A stretch of 35,629 nucleotides of DNA, from NCBI GenBank assembly GCA_944367415.1, contig CALVWN010000003.1:1-35629 (forward strand), written 5' to 3'. The position numbers and the translations under genes were made by a program. This document shows, piece after piece, positions 23,724-30,565 of the stretch (position 1 is the stretch's first letter; every line of letters starts with the position of its first letter). The stretch is from an uncultured Clostridia bacterium (GTDB lineage Bacteria > Bacillota > Clostridia > Christensenellales > Borkfalkiaceae). Under the pieces are notes generated by a model, which was not told where the DNA came from, did not search any database, and saw nothing but the letters and a program-made list of their open reading frames with translations.

Positions 23724-24767
23724 ATGAAAGAAGTCAGGTTCAAAGACATCGGCAGCCGCGAATTAAAGCCGATGGCGTGCTATATCAAAAAGTTCTCCCC
23801 TTCCTTTTATATGGGGATGCACAACCACCCCTATTTTGAGCTGATGTATGCCTCGAAGGGCAGCTTCAACGTGGAGATCATGTACACGGACGAACACGGC
23901 AAGGAGCAGATCGAAGTCGTCGCCGTCCAGCAGGGGGAACTCATCTTTCTCGACGCCTATCTCTTCCACCGCCTGCAGATCGCGGAGGAGGACGTGGGCA
24001 TCTACAATGTGGAACTGATCCCCCGCATGATCGAGCGCGGCGAAGATCTCGAGGTCGACAACCTGTTTGCCATCAACTATGCGGCGCTCATCGAGCGCAC
24101 CAATCTGAAGGCGCTCGCCAACACGCCGCGCGGGTATCTGGTCATCCCCAATCTCTCCAAGATCGATATTTCGCTGCGCGAGCTGATCTACGCCATGATG
24201 AACAACAATATGCGGCTGGAGGACGTCTGCTGTCTGCGCGCGCACATCCTCACGCTGTTCATGGAGATCTCCAAGAGCCTCGCGGCATATCAGCAGAGCG
24301 GCATCCACTACATCAAGAAGATCCAGCTCTACATCAAGCATCATCTCAATCAGAGGATCAGCCTGGACGACATCGCCGACGCCGTCGGGTACCACAAGTC
24401 CTATGTCGCCGCCCGCTTCAAGGCGTTCACGGGGAAGACCATCATGCAGACGGTCAACGAGATGCGCGTCTCCAAGAGCCTGCTCATGCTGCGCGACACG
24501 GGGATGCCCGTCGCGGAGATCGCAAAACAGGTCGGTTTCCCCTCCTATGCCCAGATGGTGCATGAATTCAACAAGACGGTGGGAATGCCGCCCAATGCCT
24601 GCCGGAAGGTCTTTCAGAACGACGAGCTGGATTACGACAGCCCGCAGTACAGCTCCATCGCCATCCGCATCAGCGAGGAAGATTTCCTGCTCGACGACAC
24701 CTCCTTCACGCACGCGTACTACAAGAAAAACCTCAATTCCAAGTCCAAAAAACTCATCAATTACTGA
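23724..24767 (+). CDS. AraC-family regulator of the glycan operon
   Basis: The 347-residue protein has an N-terminal cupin (about 18-110; MHNHPYFELMYASKGSFNV), a middle linker of helices and a C-terminal double HTH. HTH 1 is at about 212-245 (ISLDDIADAVGYHKSYVAAR) and HTH 2 at about 262-297, with the AraC signature AEIAKQVGFPSYAQMVHEFNK and then VGMPPNACRK. The cupin probably binds a sugar. It is divergent from the LamG-ABC-hydrolase operon with 235 bp between, the usual setting for a local activator. The start is the first ATG; no ribosome site precedes it. It runs about 50 residues past HTH 2, longer than usual for the family. Confidence 0.92.
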   Translation: MKEVRFKDIGSRELKPMACYIKKFSPSFYMGMHNHPYFELMYASKGSFNVEIMYTDEHGKEQIEVVAVQQGELIFLDAYLFHRLQIAEEDVGIYNVELIPRMIERGEDLEVDNLFAINYAALIERTNLKALANTPRGYLVIPNLSKIDISLRELIYAMMNNNMRLEDVCCLRAHILTLFMEISKSLAAYQQSGIHYIKKIQLYIKHHLNQRISLDDIADAVGYHKSYVAARFKAFTGKTIMQTVNEMRVSKSLLMLRDTGMPVAEIAKQVGFPSYAQMVHEFNKTVGMPPNACRKVFQNDELDYDSPQYSSIAIRISEEDFLLDDTSFTHAYYKKNLNSKSKKLINY

Positions 24768-24774
24768 AAAACGC

Positions 24775-24811
24775 AAAAAAGAGGGCTTCCCGCAATGGGA
24801 AACCCTCTTTT
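24775..24811. terminator. bidirectional terminator between araC-type gene and SGNH gene
   Basis: GAGGG-C-TTCCC (24781-24791) pairs with GGGAA-A-CCCTC (24797-24807), with one mismatch. There is an A run before and TTTT after, so it serves both convergent genes. Confidence 0.8.
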
Positions 24812-24823
24812 GATGCAGTTGTA

Positions 24824-25936
24824 TCAGTCGCCGAGCAGCGTCTGCAGAACGACCTGCGCGTAGATGCGGTGCATGAAGTCGTTGGGATGGTTGACGTTGT
24901 TGGAGAGCGTGTCCTGCAGCTGTTTGCGCTCGAGCAGCAGCGCGTGCAGCGCCGTCACATTCGCACAGGCGACGCCGTCCGTCTCCTCTTCGAGCGAGAG
25001 CAGCGCGCGGGGATATTCGGCATGGTAATGGAAGATGGACGATCCCGCCGTAAATGCGACGAGCGGATTGGGCAGAATGGGCGAGATGAGCAGAAACTCC
25101 GTCTCGGGACAGCTTGCGCGCACCTTTGCGATGATGTTGCGCAGGTTGGCGGTAAATTCCTCCGGACGGAAGACGCCCGCGTCGTTCATGCCGAACGCGA
25201 GGATGACGAGATCGGGCGCGGCAGCGGTCACGCGGGCGATGTTTTCCTCGCGCAGCCCCCAGTCGGCGCACATTCCGCTCACCGAACAGTTGACGTGGGA
25301 AACCTCCGCGCCGAAGCGCAGGCGGAGCGCATCCACGACCATCTCGTTGTACGGCTTACAGAAGGGCGTCTTGCGGATGTCGCGCATCCCGCTCGCCGCC
25401 CAGCCGTAGGTGATGCTGTCGCCGTTGCTCACGACGGTGGCGCGCTTCTCCCCTTGCAGGCGGCGCAGAAAGCGCGGAAATCTGCCGCGCTTGCCCGGCG
25501 TCACGCGATACAGGTCGCCCGGCGCGTGCGTATAGCTGACGGCGATCTGCCATGCGCGCATCCCCTCCCGGTCGGAAAAGAGATCGCCCGTCCGATAGGC
25601 ACCGAGCGCATCCGCCGCCGCCATATTCTCGTCACACGACGCGTCGAAGGCGGGAAAGCGGTAGTCCTTCCAGAGCAGCCGCGGGATGTTCCCGTCGCGC
25701 AGGATCTCCAATTCGCCGTATGCGTTGACGGCAAAATCGCGCCCTTCGACATATTGCGTGCGAAGATCGGCGCTGCGCACCGACAGAATGCTGCGGATGG
25801 GATAGGCGAGGCGGTGCGGCCGCAGCTCCCCCAGCGCGTTCTCCAGGACGAAGACAGACTCCTTGTACACCGTGTCTCCCTCCCAGATCGGAAGAAGATC
25901 ACGCAGATCGTTCTCTCGACGTTCTCCGACGTCCAT
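24824..25936 (-). CDS. SGNH/GDSL-family hydrolase (esterase-like)
   Basis: The 370-residue protein has about 160 residues of beta-rich N-terminal domain followed by an SGNH hydrolase. Block I is NGDSITYGW (Ser174), block II NCSVSGMCADWG (oxyanion Gly221), block III FGMNDAG (Asn251) and block V NNVNHPNDFMH (His350). The usual Asp three residues before the histidine is Asn347 here, with Asp353 nearby. SGNH enzymes of this two-domain type often remove acetyl groups from plant glycans, which would fit the adjacent cluster. No signal peptide is seen, so it is likely cytosolic. I chose ATG 25936, because AAGGAGG lies 8 nt upstream; an in-frame ATG at 25981 would precede that site. The real substrate is unknown. 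Confidence 0.82.
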   Translation of the reverse strand: MDVGERRENDLRDLLPIWEGDTVYKESVFVLENALGELRPHRLAYPIRSILSVRSADLRTQYVEGRDFAVNAYGELEILRDGNIPRLLWKDYRFPAFDASCDENMAAADALGAYRTGDLFSDREGMRAWQIAVSYTHAPGDLYRVTPGKRGRFPRFLRRLQGEKRATVVSNGDSITYGWAASGMRDIRKTPFCKPYNEMVVDALRLRFGAEVSHVNCSVSGMCADWGLREENIARVTAAAPDLVILAFGMNDAGVFRPEEFTANLRNIIAKVRASCPETEFLLISPILPNPLVAFTAGSSIFHYHAEYPRALLSLEEETDGVACANVTALHALLLERKQLQDTLSNNVNHPNDFMHRIYAQVVLQTLLGD

Positions 25937-26052
25937 CGGCAATTCCTCCTTGCAATCAAATTCTTTCGTGCTTTTGGTCATTTGTTTGTCCGAAAACGGA
26001 ACGGACGCAAGCGCGTTTTCGCGTCACGACCCGTCGACGACGCGTTTCCGCC

Positions 26053-27888
26053 TCAATGCTTGCGGCCGTTTTTCTTCACCGCGAAGAAGATCACGACGCC
26101 GATCGCCGCCAGCACGACCGCTCCGCCGACACAGCAGCCGATGATCAGCCCCGTGTTGTTCTCTCCGCCTGCGGGAACATCCGCCTTGGCATAGTCCACA
26201 CGGAAGGCGCGGGTGAACAAAACGTCCTCGGCCTCCGTATACGCCGCGATCACTTCCGCATGGTCGCCGCAGTTACGGAAATTGAATATGGTCCCGTTGA
26301 CCTCGCTCTCGTCGCCCGCATAGCTCTTGATCCGTATGCGCAGTCTTGCCCCGCGCACGAGTTTTTCCATCGTCTGCCCTTCCACGCCCGCAAGCGCCCC
26401 GACGCGTTCGCCGAATGCGGACGCCGCGTTGTTGGTCAGGCCGTACACGCCGCTTGCCATGGCCGCCACACAGTCCTGTCCCGCACCGTATGTCCAGAAA
26501 AAGCTCATGTAGCCGCGGTCTTTCATCATGCTGTCGTAGTAGTCCTTGTCGCCCATATCCCCGATCGTCGCATCGACGACCGTGTTCATGGCGTTGTACC
26601 GCACGACGTTTGCGTCAAAGTCGACTCGGCGGAAATTGGGCAGTGCCGCCGTGGGAACGTGCGGGAGCTGTTCATGCGCCGCCGCAAGCATATTGAGATC
26701 GAACGAGATAAACACGAGCTGATCCCAAAAATCATATTCTTCCACCGCCGCCGCGATCGCGGGCAGGACATCGGTGTCCGACGTCTTGATCTCGCAGACG
26801 ATGACGACGCCCGTCCCGTCAAACGCCTTCAAAAAGTCTTCGAACGTGGGAATGGGCTGCAGCGGAACTTCCGCACCGCCGTACGTCTTGGTGATCTGAT
26901 ACTGACCGAGTTCCTCCAACGTCATCTCCGAGACCGTCCCTGTGCCGTTCGTCGTGCGGTCGATCGTCCCGTCATGCATGATGATCGGCACGCCGTCCTT
27001 GCTGAACTGGACGTCGATCTCGATGTGCGAAGCGCCCGCATCCACTGCGGCCTGCGCGCCCGCAACCGAATTCTCCGCCGTCGTCATCGGCAGCCCGCGG
27101 TGCGCAATGTTGAGAGAAATGCGCGAGACGGCGCGCTCCGGATATTCCCGATACGCCGCATATACGTCCCGATAATCCTCGCAGACGATCCCGTACGTCC
27201 CCGACGCGACGACACTCTGCACGGAGAAAATATCCCCTTCGCTTGCCTCGTCCAGCTGCGTCCAGACCGTCTTGAACCGACCCTGCAGATACGCCACGGT
27301 CTCCGGTTCGGACTGCGCCTCCGACAAAAGCACGACGTTCGCCATGGACAGCGTAGCAGTGCGCACAACTTCATAGAGCGCCGCCTCGTCCGAAAGAGTC
27401 TGACCCGTCACGTCGTAGATCCCGCGGATCCCCGTCAGCTCCGAGCGCACGTTTGCCAGCACTTGCGCATCCGAAGACATAACGGCCATGTCCGAAATGC
27501 TCCACTCGCTCTTCCAAAGCCCGATGAGCGCTTCCGCCGCCGCCTCGTCCTCTATTTCGACAATGGGAATCATCAGCCCTGCGATCTCGTCCGCATAGAT
27601 GTCCGTCAGAGCGCCGAGCACCGCGCCGCCTTCGCCGATCACGTTGCACGCCTCATCCACCTGCATGATGATGCTTGCGGGAATGTTTCCCGCATACGAC
27701 CCGAGCTGTTCCTCCCGCTCCAGGCGCGTCACCACCGTGGGCGCGCCCGCAAGTTCGCTCTCCACGATCGCCGTTTCGATCATGGACGCATCCGTCATGG
27801 CCGAAACGGGCAGAAGCGCCCCGCCGCTGCCCGCCATGACGACCGCAAGGCACAATGCCCCGACCGCCTTCTTCCAAATACGTTTCAT
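26053..27888 (-). CDS. surface glycerophosphodiester phosphodiesterase with C-terminal membrane anchor
   Basis: The 611-residue protein has a signal peptide (cleavage likely after VSA, residue 30). Residues about 40-240 look like a worn GDPD-type barrel without catalytic residues. An intact GDPD domain follows at about 258-495: NIAHRG (His263, Arg264), HIEIDVQ (Glu290, Asp292), IMHD (His305) and CEIK (Glu366, Lys368). Such enzymes hydrolyse glycerophosphodiesters to sn-glycerol-3-phosphate and an alcohol; outside the cell they may act on lipid head groups or teichoic acid. The C-terminus has a beta domain, then ENNTGLIIGCCVGGAV, a membrane span and KKNGRKH, nearly the same tail as the LamG protein. 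The start is ATG 27888, with AGGGGAG upstream. Confidence 0.88.
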   Translation of the reverse strand: MKRIWKKAVGALCLAVVMAGSGGALLPVSAMTDASMIETAIVESELAGAPTVVTRLEREEQLGSYAGNIPASIIMQVDEACNVIGEGGAVLGALTDIYADEIAGLMIPIVEIEDEAAAEALIGLWKSEWSISDMAVMSSDAQVLANVRSELTGIRGIYDVTGQTLSDEAALYEVVRTATLSMANVVLLSEAQSEPETVAYLQGRFKTVWTQLDEASEGDIFSVQSVVASGTYGIVCEDYRDVYAAYREYPERAVSRISLNIAHRGLPMTTAENSVAGAQAAVDAGASHIEIDVQFSKDGVPIIMHDGTIDRTTNGTGTVSEMTLEELGQYQITKTYGGAEVPLQPIPTFEDFLKAFDGTGVVIVCEIKTSDTDVLPAIAAAVEEYDFWDQLVFISFDLNMLAAAHEQLPHVPTAALPNFRRVDFDANVVRYNAMNTVVDATIGDMGDKDYYDSMMKDRGYMSFFWTYGAGQDCVAAMASGVYGLTNNAASAFGERVGALAGVEGQTMEKLVRGARLRIRIKSYAGDESEVNGTIFNFRNCGDHAEVIAAYTEAEDVLFTRAFRVDYAKADVPAGGENNTGLIIGCCVGGAVVLAAIGVVIFFAVKKNGRKH

Positions 27889-27925
27889 CCTTTTTCTCCC
27901 CTGCGGAACCCTCTCCGCATTCCGC

Positions 27926-27954
27926 ATTATAATTTGAAAGCCCTGTCTTGTAAA
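27926..27954 (-). promoter_or_regulatory. promoter of the GDPD gene
   Basis: On the minus strand TTTACA (27954-27949) and TATAAT (27931-27926) are 17 bp apart, ending 37 nt before the ATG. Confidence 0.75.
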
Positions 27955-28059
27955 GAGCGCCCGCAAAGGAAAAAATGATTTATTTCATATTTTCTTCGAT
28001 ATTTTCATTTTTTCTTTCATCATGCGACCTGAAATTTTCGGGAACAGCTGCGGTGAAAT

Positions 28060-28200
28060 CAAAGCGGAGATAACGAGATTTTCTTCGCTTCGCTCGAAAG
28101 CTTCGCATTGTCCAAAGGGCTGCAGCATTTTGCCGGCATACGCAAAATGACAATGCTCGCGCGACCTCGTGGGAATCACGATCCCGAGCGGCTCGTCCTC
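28060..28200. repeat. non-coding stretch with a tRNA-Ala fragment copy and a long imperfect palindrome
   Basis: GGAGATAACGAGATT at 28066-28080 is an exact copy of the 3' part of the tRNA-Ala gene (28250-28264), in the same direction. After TCTTCGCTTCGCTC, an imperfect palindrome follows: GCATTGT (28105-28111) and CATTTTGC (28126-28133) pair with GCAAAATG (28142-28149) and ACAATGC (28150-28156), with a 14-nt bulge on one side. This style resembles dispersed intergenic repeats of Bacillota, but copy number cannot be judged from one window. Confidence 0.45.
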
Positions 28201-28207
28201 CCCGCCG

Positions 28208-28247
28208 CACAAAAAAAGCGGCGCCTTTTGGCGCCGCTTTTTTTGTG
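28208..28247 (-). terminator. terminator of tRNA-Ala
   Basis: CACAAAAAAAGCGGCGCC (28208-28225) and its exact complement (28230-28247) form an 18-bp stem with a TTTT loop; the outermost pairs overlap the tRNA CCA end. Confidence 0.85.
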
Positions 28248-28321
28248 GTGGAGATAACGAGATTCGAACTCGTGGCCTGTACGTTGCGAACGTACCGCTC
28301 TACCAACTGAGCCATATCCCC
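28246..28321 (-). tRNA. tRNA-Ala (anticodon CGC)
   Basis: The 76-nt gene includes CCA. Acceptor GGGGATA pairs with TATCTCC; the third pair is G3-U70, the identity mark of alanine tRNA. The D arm is GCTC/GAGC. The anticodon arm is GTACG-TTCGCAA-CGTAC, with anticodon CGC (codon GCG). The T loop is TTCGAAT. It is a lone gene with its own terminator. Confidence 0.93.
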
Positions 28322-28385
28322 TTGCAATCGTAGTATGATTATAGCATAATTCCGAAAAAAAGCAAGCATTTTTGCGAGGAAAATG

Positions 28386-28421
28386 AAAAATTTTCCCCGC
28401 GGATCTTCAAACGGGGAAACG
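28386..28421 (-). terminator. terminator overlapping the end of the small acidic-protein gene
   Basis: TTTCCCCG (28392-28399) pairs with CGGGGAAA (28412-28419); on the minus strand ATTTTTC follows. The upstream arm contains the last codons of the 28407-28649 gene. Confidence 0.7.
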
Positions 28422-28649
28422 CTCCTCGATATTGAAATCCAGCCCCTCGTCGAAACTGTCCTCCCAGCGCTGCTGGATGAATTCAAGCAACTGCACCTGC
28501 GCCGTCTTGATCCCCGCACAGTATGCGTCCAGATCTCCCGCCTCCTCGCGCTGCTGCAACTCTTCGAGCGAAATCGTCAGCTCGTCTATGAGATCGAGCA
28601 TGGTCTCCCGCGCACTTGCGGGCTTCATCGAACGACGATGTGCCTTCAT
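28407..28649 (-). CDS. small helical protein of unknown function
   Basis: I do not recognise this 80-residue protein. It has a basic start (MKAHRRSMKPASARETML) followed by two predicted helices rich in Glu, Leu and Gln (LTISLEELQQREEAGDL; KTAQVQLLEFIQQRWEDS) and an acidic end. It is soluble, with no signal or membrane span, and could form a helical hairpin or coiled coil. The start is ATG 28649, with AGAGGG just upstream. An in-frame GTG at 28697 is ruled out because the promoter -10 box lies within that stretch. It is a single gene between tRNA-Ala and tRNA-Val, with its own promoter and terminator. Confidence 0.65.
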   Translation of the reverse strand: MKAHRRSMKPASARETMLDLIDELTISLEELQQREEAGDLDAYCAGIKTAQVQLLEFIQQRWEDSFDEGLDFNIEERFPV

Positions 28650-28679
28650 TTCCCTCTTTCCCGCCAAATCGTTTGCATC

Positions 28680-28712
28680 ATTATAGCATACTTTCACCGC
28701 ACTTTACAAGCA
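28680..28712 (-). promoter_or_regulatory. promoter of the small helical-protein gene
   Basis: On the minus strand TTGTAA and TATAAT (near 28687-28682) are 18 bp apart, about 33 nt before the ATG at 28649. Confidence 0.65.
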
Positions 28713-28770
28713 GAACTCCCCTTTTTTCGCGAAATCTTTCGGGAATGTCTGTTTCCGCGCGCAAAAACGG

Positions 28771-28799
28771 TTGACAAACGCGGCGCAAAAGGATAAAAT
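28771..28799 (+). promoter_or_regulatory. promoter of tRNA-Val
   Basis: TTGACA (28771-28776) and TAAAAT (28794-28799) are 17 bp apart and end 12 nt before the tRNA. Confidence 0.85.
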
Positions 28800-28811
28800 A
28801 ACACAGGTAAC

Positions 28812-28888
28812 GGGGGCATAGCTCAGTTGGTTAGAGCGCATGCTTCACATGCATGAGGTCACAGGTTCGAGCCCTGTTGTCCCCACCA
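28812..28888 (+). tRNA. tRNA-Val (anticodon CAC)
   Basis: The 77-nt gene includes CCA. Acceptor GGGGGCA pairs with TGTCCCC (one G-U). The D arm is GCTC/GAGC. The anticodon arm is CATGC-TTCACAT-GCATG, with anticodon CAC (codon GUG). The T arm is ACAGG-TTCGAGC-CCTGT. It is a lone gene. Confidence 0.94.
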
Positions 28889-28892
28889 AAGC

Positions 28893-28918
28893 GGCACCGC
28901 CAAGGCGGTGCCTTTTTT
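28893..28918 (+). terminator. terminator of tRNA-Val
   Basis: GGCACCGCC and GGCGGTGCC form a perfect 9-bp stem with a 2-nt gap (AA), followed by six T. Confidence 0.9.
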
Positions 28919-28930
28919 CATGCCGCGCCG

Positions 28931-29569
28931 TCAGAACCCGGGCGAGATGCGGGTGACCTCCCCCGCCAGATAGTCCTGCCTGACGCCGACAAAGCGGTAG
29001 TCGCCCTTCTCCCACACCACTTCCGTCGTGGAGGCGTTCGGCACGAAGGAGATCTCCTTCATGCGCGTGAGCGGAAGATGCATCCATACGCACTGCATGG
29101 CGCGCAGAAAGGCGGCGTGCGTGCCGACGAGCACCGTCTCGCCCGGATGCTCGCGCACGATCTGCCCGACGACGTCCAGGCCCCGGCGCTGCACTTCGGC
29201 AAAGCTCTCCCCGCCCGTGCAGCGCGCAAGTCCGATGTTGTCCCGCCAGACGGCATAGTCCTCCGGATAGAGACGCATGATCTCCTCCACCGTCTTTTCC
29301 TCCCACGCGCCGCCGAAGATCTCCCGCAGCCGGGCGTCGCACCGCACGTCAAGCCCCAGCGCCGCAGCGACGGGCGCCACGGTCTCGCGGGCGCGCCTGA
29401 GGTCGCTCGAACAGACGGCGTCGATCCGTTCATGCGCGAGAAGATACGCCGCAAGATCTTCCGCCTGCTTTTTCCCGAGCGGAGAGAGCGGAACGTCCGC
29501 CTGCCCCGTAAACGTGCGTCCGACGTTGGACATACTCTGCCCATGCCGGACAAACAGCAATCGTACCAT
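28931..29569 (-). CDS. histidine phosphatase family protein (phosphoglycerate mutase-like)
   Basis: The 212-residue cytosolic protein carries the catalytic RHG near its start (LLFVRHGQS, nucleophile His9), then SSDLRRARET (Arg58/Arg61 phosphate pocket), LREIFGGAWE (Glu83 acid) and VGTHAAFLRA (second His151). This branch removes phosphate from small metabolites such as alpha-ribazole phosphate, sugar phosphates or nucleotides; the fold alone does not give the substrate, and the length and sequence fit the general CobC/PhoE-like group rather than a glycolytic mutase. The start is ATG 29569, with AAAGAGG 8 nt upstream; the next upstream Met lacks a good site. A possible promoter (GTGACA, 17 bp, TATCAT) lies before it. 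Confidence 0.88.
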   Translation of the reverse strand: MVRLLFVRHGQSMSNVGRTFTGQADVPLSPLGKKQAEDLAAYLLAHERIDAVCSSDLRRARETVAPVAAALGLDVRCDARLREIFGGAWEEKTVEEIMRLYPEDYAVWRDNIGLARCTGGESFAEVQRRGLDVVGQIVREHPGETVLVGTHAAFLRAMQCVWMHLPLTRMKEISFVPNASTTEVVWEKGDYRFVGVRQDYLAGEVTRISPGF

Positions 29570-29797
29570 ACAAAAGCCTCTTTCGTGTTCTCTTTTCCAT
29601 GATACCACATTTTGCCGCCGCTGTCACCTCTTTCATCGTGACGGCGGATTTTTTTCGGGCGTGCCCGTCCGCCGCACTGTAACCGTACCGAATGACAAAG
29701 AAAAAATTAGTCATTTATTTTCATTATACTTAATAAATTATACAAAAATTTTCCGCGAAAGATGGGTGAAAACTCAAAAAAAGCGGCGCCAAAGCGG
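29570..29797. other. intergenic region
   Basis: AT-rich spacer between the divergent phosphatase and ABC transporter genes. It holds the phosphatase promoter on the minus strand near 29597-29625. No further gene or clear structure is seen. Confidence 0.4.
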
Positions 29798-29825
29798 TTG
29801 AAAAGCGCGTAAAATATGGTATAAT
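29798..29825 (+). promoter_or_regulatory. promoter of the MacB-type ABC operon
   Basis: TTGAAA (29798-29803) and TATAAT (29820-29825) are 16 bp apart, and TGG before the -10 makes it an extended type. It lies 34 nt upstream of the GTG start. Confidence 0.75.
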
Positions 29826-29859
29826 TCACTTGAAAACAAAATAAGGAAGCGGCATCAAC

Positions 29860-30561
29860 GTGAGTTATCTGACCCTGACAAATTTATGCAAACAATACCG
29901 GACGGGCGACATCTGTGTGGACGCCCTGAAGGACGCCTCCTTCGACGTCGAGGACGGAGAATTTGTCGTCGTGCTCGGCTCGTCGGGCGCGGGAAAGACC
30001 ACCCTTCTCAACCTTCTGGGCGGGATGGACAGCGCGACGAGCGGCAAGATCGTTCTGGACGGAAAGGACGTGACGGCGCTCGACAAGCGCGGACTGACCG
30101 CCTACCGCCGCACGGACGTGGGATTTGTCTTTCAGTTCTACAACCTGATGCCCAACCTTACGGCGCTCGAGAACGTGGAGATCGCGGTGGAGATCTGCAA
30201 GGATGCGCTCAATCCCAAGGCGATCCTCACCGAGGTGGGACTGGGCGAGCGGATGAACAACTTCCCCGCGCAGCTCTCGGGCGGCGAGCAGCAGCGCGTC
30301 TCCATCGCGCGCGCCCTCGCCAAAAACCCCAAACTCCTTCTTTGCGACGAGCCGACGGGCGCCCTCGACTATGTGACGGGCAAGCTCGTCTTGAAGCTCC
30401 TGCACGACGTCTCCAAGGAGCAGAGAAAGCCCGTCATCATCGTCACGCACAACGCCGCGCTCAAGGAGATGGCGGACAAGGTCATCCATATCCGCAGCGG
30501 AAGGATCGAAGCGGTGGAAGTCAACGCCCACCCCATGCCCATCGAAAACATCGAGTGGTGA
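29860..30561 (+). CDS. ABC transporter ATPase, MacB/LolD type
   Basis: The 233-residue cytosolic ATPase has Walker [10 protein letters not shown] (about 44-52), the family stretch [19 protein letters not shown], signature LSGGEQQR and Walker [13 protein letters not shown]. This class powers MacB-type transporters, which use mechanical force rather than a transport channel and act in peptide export or resistance, lipoprotein release or cell-division signalling. The start is GTG 29860; AAGGA lies about 12 nt upstream, rather far. The stop is 4 nt before the FtsX-type permease gene, so the two form one transporter. There is no two-component system beside it. Confidence 0.93.
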   Translation: MSYLTLTNLCKQYRTGDICVDALKDASFDVEDGEFVVVLGSSGAGKTTLLNLLGGMDSATSGKIVLDGKDVTALDKRGLTAYRRTDVGFVFQFYNLMPNLTALENVEIAVEICKDALNPKAILTEVGLGERMNNFPAQLSGGEQQRVSIARALAKNPKLLLCDEPTGALDYVTGKLVLKLLHDVSKEQRKPVIIVTHNAALKEMADKVIHIRSGRIEAVEVNAHPMPIENIEW

Positions 30562-30565
30562 AGCC

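Noticed and set aside
26056-27978. Plus-strand frame of 640 codons opposite the GDPD gene
   Set aside because: It is a His/Arg-rich shadow frame without domains; the GDPD gene has signal peptide, catalytic motifs, promoter and ribosome site.
27980-28519. Minus-strand frame of 179 codons
   Set aside because: It runs through the tRNA-Ala gene, its terminator and the repeat region, and it has no protein-like composition.
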